This document shows, piece after piece, positions 53,628-62,540 of a stretch of DNA of 64,000 nt. The notes under the pieces were generated by a model. That model had not been told where the DNA came from and searched no databases. It saw nothing but the letters and a program-made list of their open reading frames with translations. The translations under genes and the position numbers were made by a program. The stretch comes from Buttiauxella sp049686335 (GTDB lineage Bacteria > Pseudomonadota > Gammaproteobacteria > Enterobacterales > Enterobacteriaceae). The first letter of the stretch is position 1; every line of letters begins with the position of its first letter. The stretch spans positions 824,548-888,547 of the forward strand of contig NZ_JBAVHX010000004.1 of the NCBI RefSeq assembly GCF_049686335.1, read 5' to 3'.

Positions 53628-53888
53628 ATGAAAACCATCAAATATGCTGTAGCCGCTATCGCCCTTTCTACTCTTTCATTCGGTGCGTTCGCTGCACAAT
53701 CCATCAATCCTGCTGAAGCACAGAATTTAGACAAAGTCGGTGTGGTTTCAGCGGATGGCGCATCCACTCTGGATGGCCTGGAAGCAAAATTGGCGTCTAA
53801 AGCAGAAGCAGCAGGCGCAAAAGCGTACTCAATCACTTCTGCTAACACCAACGGCAAAATGAGCGGTACTGCGGTTATCTACAAGTAA
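53628..53888 (+). CDS. ybiJ: Periplasmic DUF1471 protein YbiJ
   Basis: 86 residues, nearly identical in plan to E. coli YbiJ: signal MKTIKYAVAAIALSTLSFGAFA, then KVGVVSADGASTLDGLEAKL and SGTAVIYK. Secreted to the periplasm; stress-linked family, function unknown. Strong terminator at 53968-53998. Confidence 0.93.
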   Translation: MKTIKYAVAAIALSTLSFGAFAAQSINPAEAQNLDKVGVVSADGASTLDGLEAKLASKAEAAGAKAYSITSANTNGKMSGTAVIYK

Positions 53889-53967
53889 TCCTGCAGTATT
53901 GCCCGGTATTACCCCTCATTGTTTTGGAGCTCTGCTCCACCCTGATAGACTCTGTTATACGCTTGTT

Positions 53968-53998
53968 GCCCGCGGATATTTACCGCGGGCTTTTTTTT
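53968..53998 (+). terminator. Intrinsic terminator of ybiJ
   Basis: 8-bp stem gcccgcgg / ccgcgggc, 7-nt loop, then eight T. Confidence 0.92.
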
Positions 53999-54025
53999 GC
54001 CTTTTTTCCGTTAAAACGCGCCGGG

Positions 54026-54994
54026 TCAGAAGGTCTGATTGACGCGGGAAAGGCCATCTTCAAGGGTTGCCACTTCACCCGTCGCCAGCAGGCAACAGGC
54101 CATTTGTGTTTTGAGTGATTGCGGGACAGGTTCCAGGCCAGCAACGCAGCGTTCTATCCATCGGGCGGTCACTTCTGGATCTTTCCCGACTGGCAGCACC
54201 ACTTCCTCATCACTGACGTCCGTTTGACGTTCGCTGACTACGCGTGCGCCCTGCGTATCGATAAGGGTTATCTGCGGGCAGCGTTGCGGATTGGCATACA
54301 CTTCCCCTTCCGTACCGTGCATTAACAGGCCGCGCCCACCAATATCGGCAAAGAATTTTGCCACTTTCGGAACATACTCAGGATGGGAAACGCTTGCCAG
54401 ACGGAGTGCTGCATCTTCTTCAAATGGGGTGGCCAGTTTAGCGAGCGTATGTGCACTATTGCGCACACCCATTCGCCAGCGCATCGCGAGTTGATCATCC
54501 ATTGGCGGACAAAGCGCGCTGATGGGAATATAGACCGGATGATGTGAGTCCAGCCGGGCTTGCGCCTGGCCCGCATGCAGCGTCGACTCGACGCCCATCA
54601 GCTTAAAGATAGTTTCGGTTAATACGCGCGTTGGATCGTGACTGACCCCATGCACCACCACCGGAAAACCGAGACGATTAAGTAACATCGCCAGCAACGG
54701 TGTCAGATTCGCTTGTTTTCGTGCGCCGTTATAAGAAGGGATAACAATCGGCATCGGCTTATTAACCGGTGGCGTCAGGGAGATCAGGTGATGCTTCATT
54801 GCATCATAAAAGCCCAGCATTTCTGCTTCGCCTTCACCTTTGATACGCAGCGCAATCAACACGCCACCGAGTTCCAGTTCCGGCACCTCGCCTCTGAGCA
54901 TATGGGCGTACAGGCCACGAGCAGTGTCAAAATCCAGGTCGCGAGCATGGTTCTTACCGCGCCCGACTTCTTTAATGATTTTACGGTAATCCAC
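54026..54994 (-). CDS. ybiB: TrpD2-like DNA-binding protein YbiB
   Basis: 322 residues with the anthranilate phosphoribosyltransferase fold (glycosyltransferase family 3 N- and main domains), collinear with E. coli YbiB, including VIPSYNGARKQANLTPLL and MRWRMGVRNSAHTLAKLATPF. E. coli YbiB binds nucleic acid rather than acting as TrpD and is linked to the SOS response. Starts 14 nt after dinG in the same direction, so it is in the LexA-controlled unit. Confidence 0.93.
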   Translation of the reverse strand: MDYRKIIKEVGRGKNHARDLDFDTARGLYAHMLRGEVPELELGGVLIALRIKGEGEAEMLGFYDAMKHHLISLTPPVNKPMPIVIPSYNGARKQANLTPLLAMLLNRLGFPVVVHGVSHDPTRVLTETIFKLMGVESTLHAGQAQARLDSHHPVYIPISALCPPMDDQLAMRWRMGVRNSAHTLAKLATPFEEDAALRLASVSHPEYVPKVAKFFADIGGRGLLMHGTEGEVYANPQRCPQITLIDTQGARVVSERQTDVSDEEVVLPVGKDPEVTARWIERCVAGLEPVPQSLKTQMACCLLATGEVATLEDGLSRVNQTF

Positions 54995-55008
54995 TCAGAG
55001 TCTCCTTT

Positions 55009-57171
55009 CTATTTCTTACTCGTACGTTTGCGCCGCACCGGAGTTTTTTTCGGTTTGGTATCTATCAGTTTAGCTGCTGGCGCTTCAGGCTGGCTTATGG
55101 GGAAAACCGGCAACGCGCCCAGTAAACGCTGGCCATAATTTTTGGTCAACAGACGTCGGTCATAAATCACCACCTCACCATAACAGCCGTGGCTACGAAT
55201 TAAACGCCCAACCTGTTGAATAAGGTTAAACGACGCCGCAGGTAAGCTCTGTACTTCAAAAGGATAGCGTTTCAGGGTTTTTAACCACTCACCTTCCGTG
55301 ACCACCACCGGGCTGTCGATAGGCGGGAACGCAATTTTGTGGATATGCACCTGGCTGAGTAGATCACCCTTTAAATCGAGCCCCTCAGCAAAGGATTGCA
55401 GACCCACCAGCACACTGGTTTCGCCTTGTTCCACCCGTTTACGGTGCGTTTCTACGAGCCGGTAACGCGGTTGGTCGCCTTGCACTAACAGCGTCAGGCG
55501 CAGGTCGGTGACATGGGTCATGAAAGTCTGCATCGCCCGGTTACTGGCAAACAACACCAGCATCCCTTTATGTTCACCTTTTGCCAGTTCAGCACGGAAA
55601 AATGCAGCCATTTCAGCCAGATGCTGGGCCTCGTTTTCCATAGTCGGCTCAACGGTTAATTGTGGAATAACCAGTTTTCCCTGTTCGACATGGTTAAACG
55701 GCGAGTCCAGCGCAATAAACCGGTCCCCCGCATGTTCGTCTAACCCGCTCATCTCTTTCAGGCGGTCGAATTTATTCAGCGAACGCAGCGTGGCGGAGGT
55801 CACAATGACATGCGGCACATTGCGCCACACCAGTTTTTCCAGCTGGTCGCAGACGCGGATACCGACGCAATGGAAGAAGAGATGCGGCTGGCCTTCACGA
55901 ATTTCACGCGTCACCCATTTCGATACCGGTGCACCTGACGCCTGTGCCATCGCCGAGAGTCGCCACAGCTTGCTCTGGGTTTCGAAATAACCCAGTGCGC
56001 GGTTCATATGCAATAACGAGCGGTGTAAGCGCACAATATCGTGGGTGCCGGTTTTTTCACTGAGATCGTTAAGCAGCGCTTCTGCCAGGCTGCGCAACCC
56101 TTCCATCAGCTTCGCCAGGCGCTTACAAATCGCCATGATTTCATCGGGCAAAACACCCATTTCAAAGCGGTGCTCAGCCTCCTGCTCACCCGGCAACCAT
56201 AGCGACACAATGCTGTTAAACGAACTCAGTAATTCGTAGATTTCGTCGCAATGGTTGGTCAGACGTTCTGGCACTGTCAGCGGCGGCGGGCTTTTCGGGC
56301 GGAACTGCGCCATGCAGGTTTCCACCAGTTTACTAAACAGATCAAACTGCAAACGGCTGTACCCTGGCGTGATTTCCGCGCTCATTTCCAGTGCGTCGCG
56401 CGCCACATCCGGCAAATGGTGGCCTTCATCTAAAATCAGCAGCAGGTTTTTTGCTTCCGGTAAAACTGCATCACTTTCCATGGCGGCCATCACCAGCGCG
56501 TGATTCGCCACCACCACTTCGGCATCGTCAATTTCACGTCGCGCCACAAAGAACGGACATTCACGATACCAGTGGCAATTGCGACCCAGGCAACTGGCTT
56601 TATCAGTGCTTAAGCGTCGCCACAAATCATCATCTATGGAGTGCGAGGTATGGTCGCGCAACCCGTCCCATTTGTAAGCGTCGAGATCGGTTTTTAGTTT
56701 GGAGCAGCGCTGCTGTTCGTCTTTGCTGGTCGGAGTCAGTTCATCTTCCAGAAAAGCCAGTAAATCGCCCTGAGCCAGGTTATCCGTGGCAAGTGCAGCC
56801 AGGTTTCGCGGACAGACATAGCGCCCGCGCCCAAAGGCGGCAGTAAATTTCAGGTCGGGAATGATTTTGCGTAGCAGCGGCAAATCTTTGCTAAATATTT
56901 GATCCTGTAGGGCGACGTTGGCGGTGCTGACCACTAACGTTTTCTGCTCGCCACGCGCGATGGCGATCCCCGGGATCAGGTAGGAAAGGGTTTTGCCTAC
57001 ACCGGTGGGTGCCTCAATCGCCAGATGACGTCCCTCATCACCCGCGAGCGTTTTCGCCACTTCGGCAATCATCTGCCTTTGTGGTGGGCGGGGAATAAAG
57101 TCCGGGATCTGTTGCTGTAGCGCCTTATACCAGGCGGCGATTTGCGCTTTTTGCGCAGAGGACAAGGCCAT
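55009..57171 (-). CDS. dinG: ATP-dependent 4Fe-4S DNA helicase DinG
   Basis: XPD-like superfamily 2 helicase of 720 residues, 5'-3', acting on R-loops and damaged forks. Walker A APTGVGKT, DEGH box in LILDEGHHLPD, and iron-sulfur cysteines in RYVCPRN and SCLGRNCHWYRECPFF. C-terminal motif QQVGRLIRSHGC. ATG start MALSSAQKAQIAAW. A LexA-type box lies 136 nt upstream, with an ERIC element in between. Confidence 0.96.
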   Translation of the reverse strand: MALSSAQKAQIAAWYKALQQQIPDFIPRPPQRQMIAEVAKTLAGDEGRHLAIEAPTGVGKTLSYLIPGIAIARGEQKTLVVSTANVALQDQIFSKDLPLLRKIIPDLKFTAAFGRGRYVCPRNLAALATDNLAQGDLLAFLEDELTPTSKDEQQRCSKLKTDLDAYKWDGLRDHTSHSIDDDLWRRLSTDKASCLGRNCHWYRECPFFVARREIDDAEVVVANHALVMAAMESDAVLPEAKNLLLILDEGHHLPDVARDALEMSAEITPGYSRLQFDLFSKLVETCMAQFRPKSPPPLTVPERLTNHCDEIYELLSSFNSIVSLWLPGEQEAEHRFEMGVLPDEIMAICKRLAKLMEGLRSLAEALLNDLSEKTGTHDIVRLHRSLLHMNRALGYFETQSKLWRLSAMAQASGAPVSKWVTREIREGQPHLFFHCVGIRVCDQLEKLVWRNVPHVIVTSATLRSLNKFDRLKEMSGLDEHAGDRFIALDSPFNHVEQGKLVIPQLTVEPTMENEAQHLAEMAAFFRAELAKGEHKGMLVLFASNRAMQTFMTHVTDLRLTLLVQGDQPRYRLVETHRKRVEQGETSVLVGLQSFAEGLDLKGDLLSQVHIHKIAFPPIDSPVVVTEGEWLKTLKRYPFEVQSLPAASFNLIQQVGRLIRSHGCYGEVVIYDRRLLTKNYGQRLLGALPVFPISQPEAPAAKLIDTKPKKTPVRRKRTSKK

Positions 57172-57182
57172 AAAAACTACGA

Positions 57183-57306
57183 TACCCTAAATAATTGAAG
57201 TTGCAGGAAGGCGGCAACGCTGTGAACCCCGGGAGCTTACTCCAGTAAGTGACTGGGGTGAACGAGGCAAGCCAACGCACATGCAACGTAAAGTATGACG
57301 GGTATA
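57183..57306. repeat. ERIC element in the dinG leader
   Basis: About 125 bp with the canonical core cttactccagtaagtgactg and terminal arms ataccctaaataattgaag / tatgacgggtata. Confidence 0.92.
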
Positions 57307-57326
57307 TACTGTATAAACAACCACTA
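57307..57326. promoter_or_regulatory. LexA (SOS) box of dinG
   Basis: tactgtataaacaaccacta agrees at 18 of 20 positions with the complement of the E. coli dinG box as I remember it. Only one half site (TACTGTATA) is canonical, so repression may be weak. Confidence 0.75.
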
Positions 57327-57432
57327 CTGCCCCACTTTTTGCAGTCTTACAGCAAGCCTTGACGCATGACAAGGCGGCTAATGGGCGACCCTCTCTATAA
57401 TTGAGCCCGTTTATCCTCCACTGGTGTCAAAA

Positions 57433-58554
57433 ATGGATTATCAACTTAATTTAGACTGGCCTGAGTTTATGGCGAAATACTGGCAGAAAAAGCCAGTTAT
57501 TTTGAAAAATGCGTTTCCTAATTTTGTCGATCCGATTACGCCGGATGAATTAGCCGGTCTTGCTATGGAAGCAGAGGTGGATAGCCGACTGGTCAGCCAT
57601 ACCAATGGTCAATGGCAGGCCGCCAATGGGCCTTTCGAGCATTTTGACAATCTGGGTGAAACGGGCTGGTCCTTGCTTGCGCAAGCGGTTAACCACTGGC
57701 ATGTGCCTTCTGCTGAGCTGGTACGTCCGTTCCGCGTGTTACCGGACTGGCGTCTGGACGATCTGATGATCTCCTTCTCGGTACCCGGTGGCGGCGTTGG
57801 CCCACATATCGATCAGTATGATGTGTTTATTATTCAGGGCATGGGCAGCCGTCGCTGGCGTGTTGGTGACAAACTGCCTATGCGTCAGTTCTGTCCACAT
57901 CCGGCGTTGCTGCACGTTGATCCGTTTGAACCGATCATTGATGAAGATCTGGAGCCTGGCGACATTCTGTATATTCCGCCTGGTTTCCCACACGATGGCT
58001 TCACCCATGAAACTGCACTCAACTACTCCGTGGGTTTCCGTGGGCCAAATGGTCGTGATCTGATCAGCAGCTTTGCTGACTACGCGCTGGAAAACGATCT
58101 GGGCGGCGAGCATTACAGCGATCCTGATTTAACCTGCCGTGAGCACCCGGGCAAAGTTGAAAGCTATGAGCTGACTCGTCTGCGCGACATGATGATGGAA
58201 GTGATTAGCCAACCAGAAGATTTCAAGCAGTGGTTTGGCCGCTTTATCTCCACTCCGCGTCATGAACTGGACGTTGCGCCAGCTGAACCGCCCTATCAGC
58301 AAGATGAAATCCTGGATGCCTTACTCGGCGGTGAAAACCTGACGCGTTTGAGCGGATTACGCGTGCTGAATGTGGATGGCGCGTTCTTCGTCAATAGTGA
58401 GCCAATGGAAGCTCCGGTTCCGCAGGCCGCTGATGCTCTGTGCCGTTACACCACACTGGGTCAGGACGAACTGGGCGATGCTTTACAAAACCCAGAATTT
58501 ATCAACGTCTTAACCGAGCTGGTCAATCAAGGCTATTGGTATTTCGACGATTAA
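57433..58554 (+). CDS. roxA: RoxA-type ribosomal protein L16 arginine hydroxylase (JmjC/cupin)
   Basis: 2-oxoglutarate/Fe(II) oxygenase that hydroxylates an arginine of ribosomal protein L16. 373 residues. Iron ligands H125, D127 (PHIDQYD) and H187 (GFPHDGF) are in the same positions as E. coli YcfD. ATG at 57433 gives the family start MDYQLNLDWPEF; the GTG 3 codons earlier is an alternative. In K-12 this gene lies in another part of the chromosome, so its place next to dinG is notable. Confidence 0.92.
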   Translation: MDYQLNLDWPEFMAKYWQKKPVILKNAFPNFVDPITPDELAGLAMEAEVDSRLVSHTNGQWQAANGPFEHFDNLGETGWSLLAQAVNHWHVPSAELVRPFRVLPDWRLDDLMISFSVPGGGVGPHIDQYDVFIIQGMGSRRWRVGDKLPMRQFCPHPALLHVDPFEPIIDEDLEPGDILYIPPGFPHDGFTHETALNYSVGFRGPNGRDLISSFADYALENDLGGEHYSDPDLTCREHPGKVESYELTRLRDMMMEVISQPEDFKQWFGRFISTPRHELDVAPAEPPYQQDEILDALLGGENLTRLSGLRVLNVDGAFFVNSEPMEAPVPQAADALCRYTTLGQDELGDALQNPEFINVLTELVNQGYWYFDD

Positions 58555-58712
58555 CAGTTTTACGGTGGATTAGCGCCAGCGACATCCACCCTTTTCTCCG
58601 TAATGCGCTGATAAAAAATATTTAGTTTCTCAACGTAACTAAAAATTACACAGAGTCTTTGCCACTGACTACAGTTATACGGGGGGTTTCCCGGGCAGAC
58701 TTTGGGGATAAC

Positions 58713-59468
58713 ATGGCGCTTTATACGATCGGTGAAGTGGCTCTGCTTTGCGACATCAATCCCGTCACGTTGCGTGCCTGGCAACGGCGTTACGGGTTAT
58801 TGAAACCACAGCGTACGGATGGTGGTCATCGATTATTTGACGATGCCGATATTGAGCGTATTCGGGAAATAAAACACTGGATTGAGCACGGCGTTCAGGT
58901 AAGCAAGGTGAAAGCCTTATTGGGCGGCGAGCTTCAGGATCGGGAAAACGGCTGGCGTGAACGTCAGGAGCAATTACTTCATCATTTACAAAGCGGCAGC
59001 CCGAACCGGCTACGCAGCTGGATTGCCGACATTGGTCGCGACTACCCAGCTGAAACCCTCGTCAACCAGCTCTACATCCCCCTTCGTCGTCGCCTGCAAT
59101 GCCAACAAGTTACCCTCCATACTCTGCTTAGTCTGCTCGATGGCGCGCTCATCAATTACATCGCGTTGTGCCTCGCTTCGGCGCGTAAACGCAGTGGCAA
59201 AGATGCGTTATTGATAGGCTGGGACACCCCTGATACGACGCGTTTGTGGATGTCCGCATGGATGGCTATTCAACAGGGCTGGCGCGTGGATGTGCTGGCG
59301 CATCCGCTGCATCAGTTGCGCCCTGAGCTTTTCGCTCAACAAACATTACTGGTCTGGTGTGGCGATACGCCGACCCATAATCAGCTCGACCAACTGGAAC
59401 TCTGGCGCTGCGCAGGGTTACAAATTTTCCCGCTGATGAGCAATGGGCATTCGACTCAACGCGCTTAA
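58713..59468 (+). CDS. mlrA: MerR-like regulator MlrA
   Basis: 251 residues. N-terminal MerR winged helix MALYTIGEVALLCDINPVTL (identical at the start to E. coli MlrA) with RTDGGHRLF, then a B12-binding-like C-terminal domain (PLRRRLQCQQVTL, LASARKRSGKDALLIGWD). Activates csgD and thus curli/biofilm in E. coli, in the sigmaS network. I chose the ATG at 58713 over an earlier in-frame TTG/ATG. Followed by yohO and yehWXYZ as in K-12. Confidence 0.94.
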   Translation: MALYTIGEVALLCDINPVTLRAWQRRYGLLKPQRTDGGHRLFDDADIERIREIKHWIEHGVQVSKVKALLGGELQDRENGWRERQEQLLHHLQSGSPNRLRSWIADIGRDYPAETLVNQLYIPLRRRLQCQQVTLHTLLSLLDGALINYIALCLASARKRSGKDALLIGWDTPDTTRLWMSAWMAIQQGWRVDVLAHPLHQLRPELFAQQTLLVWCGDTPTHNQLDQLELWRCAGLQIFPLMSNGHSTQRA

Positions 59469-59543
59469 GAAAAATTTAAAGGTTCATTAACAACCCTGCT
59501 TCATCTTATAATCGCTCGCGTAATGTATAGAGCGGACATAAAG

Positions 59544-59651
59544 ATGAAACTGAGTAAAATTGCCCTGGTGGGCGGTATGCTGGTAATGGCTATCGGCGGG
59601 ATTGGCGGCGTAATGTTGGTAGGCTATATCGTTATCCTTCATGGCGCGTGA
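59544..59651 (+). CDS. yohO: Small membrane protein YohO
   Basis: 35-residue protein MKLSKIALVGGMLVMAIGGI..., one membrane helix, matching E. coli YohO (GGIGGVMLxGY motif) and its position between mlrA and yehW. Its last 20 nt overlap the end of yehW on the other strand. Function unknown. Confidence 0.9.
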   Translation: MKLSKIALVGGMLVMAIGGIGGVMLVGYIVILHGA

Positions 59652-60363
59652 TGTAACGTAACAAGCGCTCAAACAGGCGGTCGATAACCACTGCCGCCAG
59701 CGCAACCAGCAAAGCTCCCTGAATCACATAGGCGGTGTTAAAGCCGCTCAGCCCGATAATTATCGGCGATCCCAGGGTGCTGGCACCCACGGTTGAAGCA
59801 ATCGCCGCGGTCCCGATATTAATGATTACCGACGTGCGGATCCCCGCCAGAATCACGGGTGCGGCCAGAGGTAACTCAACTTTTCGCAACATTTGCCAGC
59901 GACTCATCCCGGCACCTAACGCAATCTCTTTTGTCGATTCCGGCACGGCCCCCACTCCAGCCAATGTTCCTTGTAAGATTGGCAACACACCGTACAACAC
60001 CAGTGCAATTATCGCTGGCTGCTGACCAAACCCCATCACCGGAACGGCAATTGCCAGCACCGCAACGGGTGGAAAAGTTTGCCCTGCCGCGGTAATGGTT
60101 TCCACCAGCGAGCGGAACTCAAGCCCTGCCGGGCGAGTTACCGCAATCCCCAACCCCATGCCAATGACAATCGCGACCAGGCTGGAAATACCCACCAGCA
60201 TGAAATGTTTTAAGGCCAGCGCCACAAAACTGTCTTGCTGATAGAGCGGCCTTTCAAGTTCCGGGAAAAGCCAGCTGAATAAAGGGCTGCTGTACGGCAT
60301 CACCATTAACAAGCCGATAAATAATGCAATCAGCCATAGCAAGGGATCACGGAGCAGACGCAT
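59632..60363 (-). CDS. yehW: Osmoprotectant-type ABC permease YehW
   Basis: Inner-membrane permease of 243 residues as in E. coli YehW. TGQTFPPVAVLAIAVP-type betaine permease motif (AGQTFPPVAVLA) and EAA loop STKEIALGAGMSRWQMLRKVELP. gaggtg precedes the ATG at 60363; the frame extends to 60414 inside yehX. Overlaps the yehX end by 17 nt. Confidence 0.93.
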   Translation of the reverse strand: MRLLRDPLLWLIALFIGLLMVMPYSSPLFSWLFPELERPLYQQDSFVALALKHFMLVGISSLVAIVIGMGLGIAVTRPAGLEFRSLVETITAAGQTFPPVAVLAIAVPVMGFGQQPAIIALVLYGVLPILQGTLAGVGAVPESTKEIALGAGMSRWQMLRKVELPLAAPVILAGIRTSVIINIGTAAIASTVGASTLGSPIIIGLSGFNTAYVIQGALLVALAAVVIDRLFERLLRYITRHEG

Positions 60364-61306
60364 TTTCACCTCGCATTTTTTCACCGTGAACCAGATCGCT
60401 AAAATGCAACACACCGGAAGGTTCGCCCTGCTGATTCACCACCGGTAGCTGCTGGCACTGACGGTCGACAAACTGCGACAACGCCTCGCGTAAGCTTAAT
60501 GTTTCACTGATCGGCTCACCCGCTAAACGCTCCTCGGATCGTACCCGGTCGGCGACCAGGCGAAGTGACAATAGCCGCACCCCAAGCTCGCTGCGTCCAA
60601 AGAAATCCCGCACGAAATCTGTCGCCGGGCGCGTTAATAATTCCAGTGGCGTCCCTTGCTGAATCACCTGCCCGTTATCCATCAGCACAATTCGGTCAGC
60701 GAGCGTCAGCGCTTCATCAATATCGTGCGTCACCAGCACAATGGTGCGCCCCAGCAACTGATGGATGCGGATAATTTCTTGTTGCAGCGCGCCTCGTGTC
60801 ACCGGATCCAGCGCGCCAAAAGGTTCATCCATCAGCAGCACTTCCGGATCGGCTGCCAGGGCACGCGCCACGCCGACACGTTGCTGTTGCCCACCTGAAA
60901 GTTGATGCGGATAGCGGTCACGAAATTGCGCCGCCTCAAGGCCGAGCAAATCCAGTAATTCGTCAATACGTGCACTGATTCGCGCTTTCGGCCATTTCAA
61001 CAATTGCGGCACGGTCGCGATATTCTGGGCCACGCTCCAGTGGGGGAACAGCCCAATAGACTGAATCGCATATCCCATACGGCGACGCAGGGCTTTCGCG
61101 TCAAAATTACGGATCTCTTCGCCAGCAAAACGGATACGCCCGCTATCGTGCTCAATCAGCCGGTTTATCATTTTCAACGTAGTGGATTTACCGGAGCCAG
61201 AGGTGCCAATCAGCACCGTGAACTCCCCTTCCTTGATATTGAGCGACAAGTTGCTGACTGCCGCTTTGCCCTGGAAGGACTTGCTGACATTCTCAAATTC
61301 AATCAT
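60347..61306 (-). CDS. yehX: Osmoprotectant-type ABC ATPase YehX
   Basis: ATPase of 319 residues. Walker A GTSGSGKST, signature LSGGQQQR, Walker B LLMDEP, then a C-terminal CBS-like domain (LVADRVRSEE...GVLHFSDLVHGEK) as in ProV/OpuC ATPases that sense ionic strength. Overlaps both neighbours (4 nt with yehY, 17 nt with yehW). Confidence 0.93.
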   Translation of the reverse strand: MIEFENVSKSFQGKAAVSNLSLNIKEGEFTVLIGTSGSGKSTTLKMINRLIEHDSGRIRFAGEEIRNFDAKALRRRMGYAIQSIGLFPHWSVAQNIATVPQLLKWPKARISARIDELLDLLGLEAAQFRDRYPHQLSGGQQQRVGVARALAADPEVLLMDEPFGALDPVTRGALQQEIIRIHQLLGRTIVLVTHDIDEALTLADRIVLMDNGQVIQQGTPLELLTRPATDFVRDFFGRSELGVRLLSLRLVADRVRSEERLAGEPISETLSLREALSQFVDRQCQQLPVVNQQGEPSGVLHFSDLVHGEKMRGENASAP

Positions 61307-62460
61307 GGCTGTTTTTCCTCAAGTAATGAGATAAACAGTTTAAAAAATGCGTCCAGGATGACTGCCAGCGCGATAACCGGGATCACGCCGAGCAGTACCA
61401 GATCCAGCGCGCTGCTGAGTAATCCCTGGAAAATAATCGCCCCGAAACCGCCCGCACCAATCAGCGCGGCGATAACTGTCATGCCAATGGTTTGCACACA
61501 CACCACCCGCAAGCTGCGTAATAAAACCGGTAGCGCCAGCGGCACTTCGGCCTGCCAGAAAACCTGCCAACGCGACATGCCCATACCTTCAGCACTTTCA
61601 ATAATATTGCGCGGAACTTGCTGCAACCCAGATACAACGCCGCGTACCAGCGGCAACAGCGCATAGAGCACCAGTGCGATTAACGCAGGGGCGACGCCAA
61701 TCCCGCTCACACCGATAGAGCCTAGCCATGGAGCCAGCTTAACCAGTCCCGCTAGCGGCGCGATTAACAAACCGAACAGCGCCACTGAAGGCACCGTTTG
61801 AATCACATTGAGCACCGAAAACACCGAGGATTGCCAGGCCGGACGGTTGTAACACAGCACGCCCAACGGCACGCCTATCGCCAGTGCGGGCAATAACGTC
61901 CCCACGAGCAGCGCCAGATGGCGAGACAGCGAATCATCAAACACGTCCTGCCGATTGGCGTACTCTTTGAGCAGTGAAAGTGAGTCAAAATAACCGCTCC
62001 ACAACAGCGCCACCGGCACAATCCAGATTTGCAGATTGAGCAGCAAACGCCAGAGCGCTTTAGGTGTCAGGCGGCTGATAGCATCGGCACACAGTAACAA
62101 GCACAGGGTTAACGAAAGCCACAACCCGCTACCTGGCGACGTTCGCGCAAGGGGACTGCCCTGCGCAGCAAATTGTGTCGCCGTGCGCCCCATAACCCAC
62201 AAGATAGCGATAAATAAGAGCTCGCCCACCAGCAAGGTCACGAGCAATGAAGAGGGCCGACACGACACAAGCGTAAGGCATGCCAGAATGAAAACCGGAA
62301 CGCAGAGAATCAGCCAGGCATGCGCGGGGAGTTTGCTAAGCGCAATGGACTCTCCGGAGACCAGGCGGTTAGGAGCGAAGTTGATAAACGGTAATGCCGC
62401 GCCCGCCACTACCAGCAAAATCACCAGTAGCAGCAGGACGCGATTATGTATTTTGAACAA
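61303..62460 (-). CDS. yehY: Osmoprotectant-type ABC permease YehY
   Basis: Permease of 385 residues, exactly the E. coli YehY length when started at TTG 62460 (MFKIHNRVLLLL), with aggat 7 nt upstream. The frame stays open to 62523, but that part is a REP element, so the long start is wrong. About ten membrane segments; motif NVIQTVPSVALFGLLIAPLAG and EAA loop ESAEGMGMSRWQVFWQAEVPLA. Confidence 0.92.
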   Translation of the reverse strand: MFKIHNRVLLLLVILLVVAGAALPFINFAPNRLVSGESIALSKLPAHAWLILCVPVFILACLTLVSCRPSSLLVTLLVGELLFIAILWVMGRTATQFAAQGSPLARTSPGSGLWLSLTLCLLLCADAISRLTPKALWRLLLNLQIWIVPVALLWSGYFDSLSLLKEYANRQDVFDDSLSRHLALLVGTLLPALAIGVPLGVLCYNRPAWQSSVFSVLNVIQTVPSVALFGLLIAPLAGLVKLAPWLGSIGVSGIGVAPALIALVLYALLPLVRGVVSGLQQVPRNIIESAEGMGMSRWQVFWQAEVPLALPVLLRSLRVVCVQTIGMTVIAALIGAGGFGAIIFQGLLSSALDLVLLGVIPVIALAVILDAFFKLFISLLEEKQP

Positions 62461-62489
62461 ACAGACATCCTGTTGTTTTCGCTGTAACT

Positions 62490-62520
62490 GTCGGATGGCA
62501 CTTACGCTTATCCGACCTAC
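62490..62520. repeat. REP element between yehZ and yehY
   Basis: gtcgga...tccgacctac with core cttacgcttatc. Single unit in the 80-bp gap, where it may lower permease expression relative to the binding protein. Confidence 0.85.
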
Positions 62521-62540
62521 CAATATCCCCGGTCAACGAC

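Noticed and set aside
62461..62523. Longer yehY start
   Set aside because: The extension is translated REP sequence; the TTG at 62460 gives the family length and has a ribosome site.
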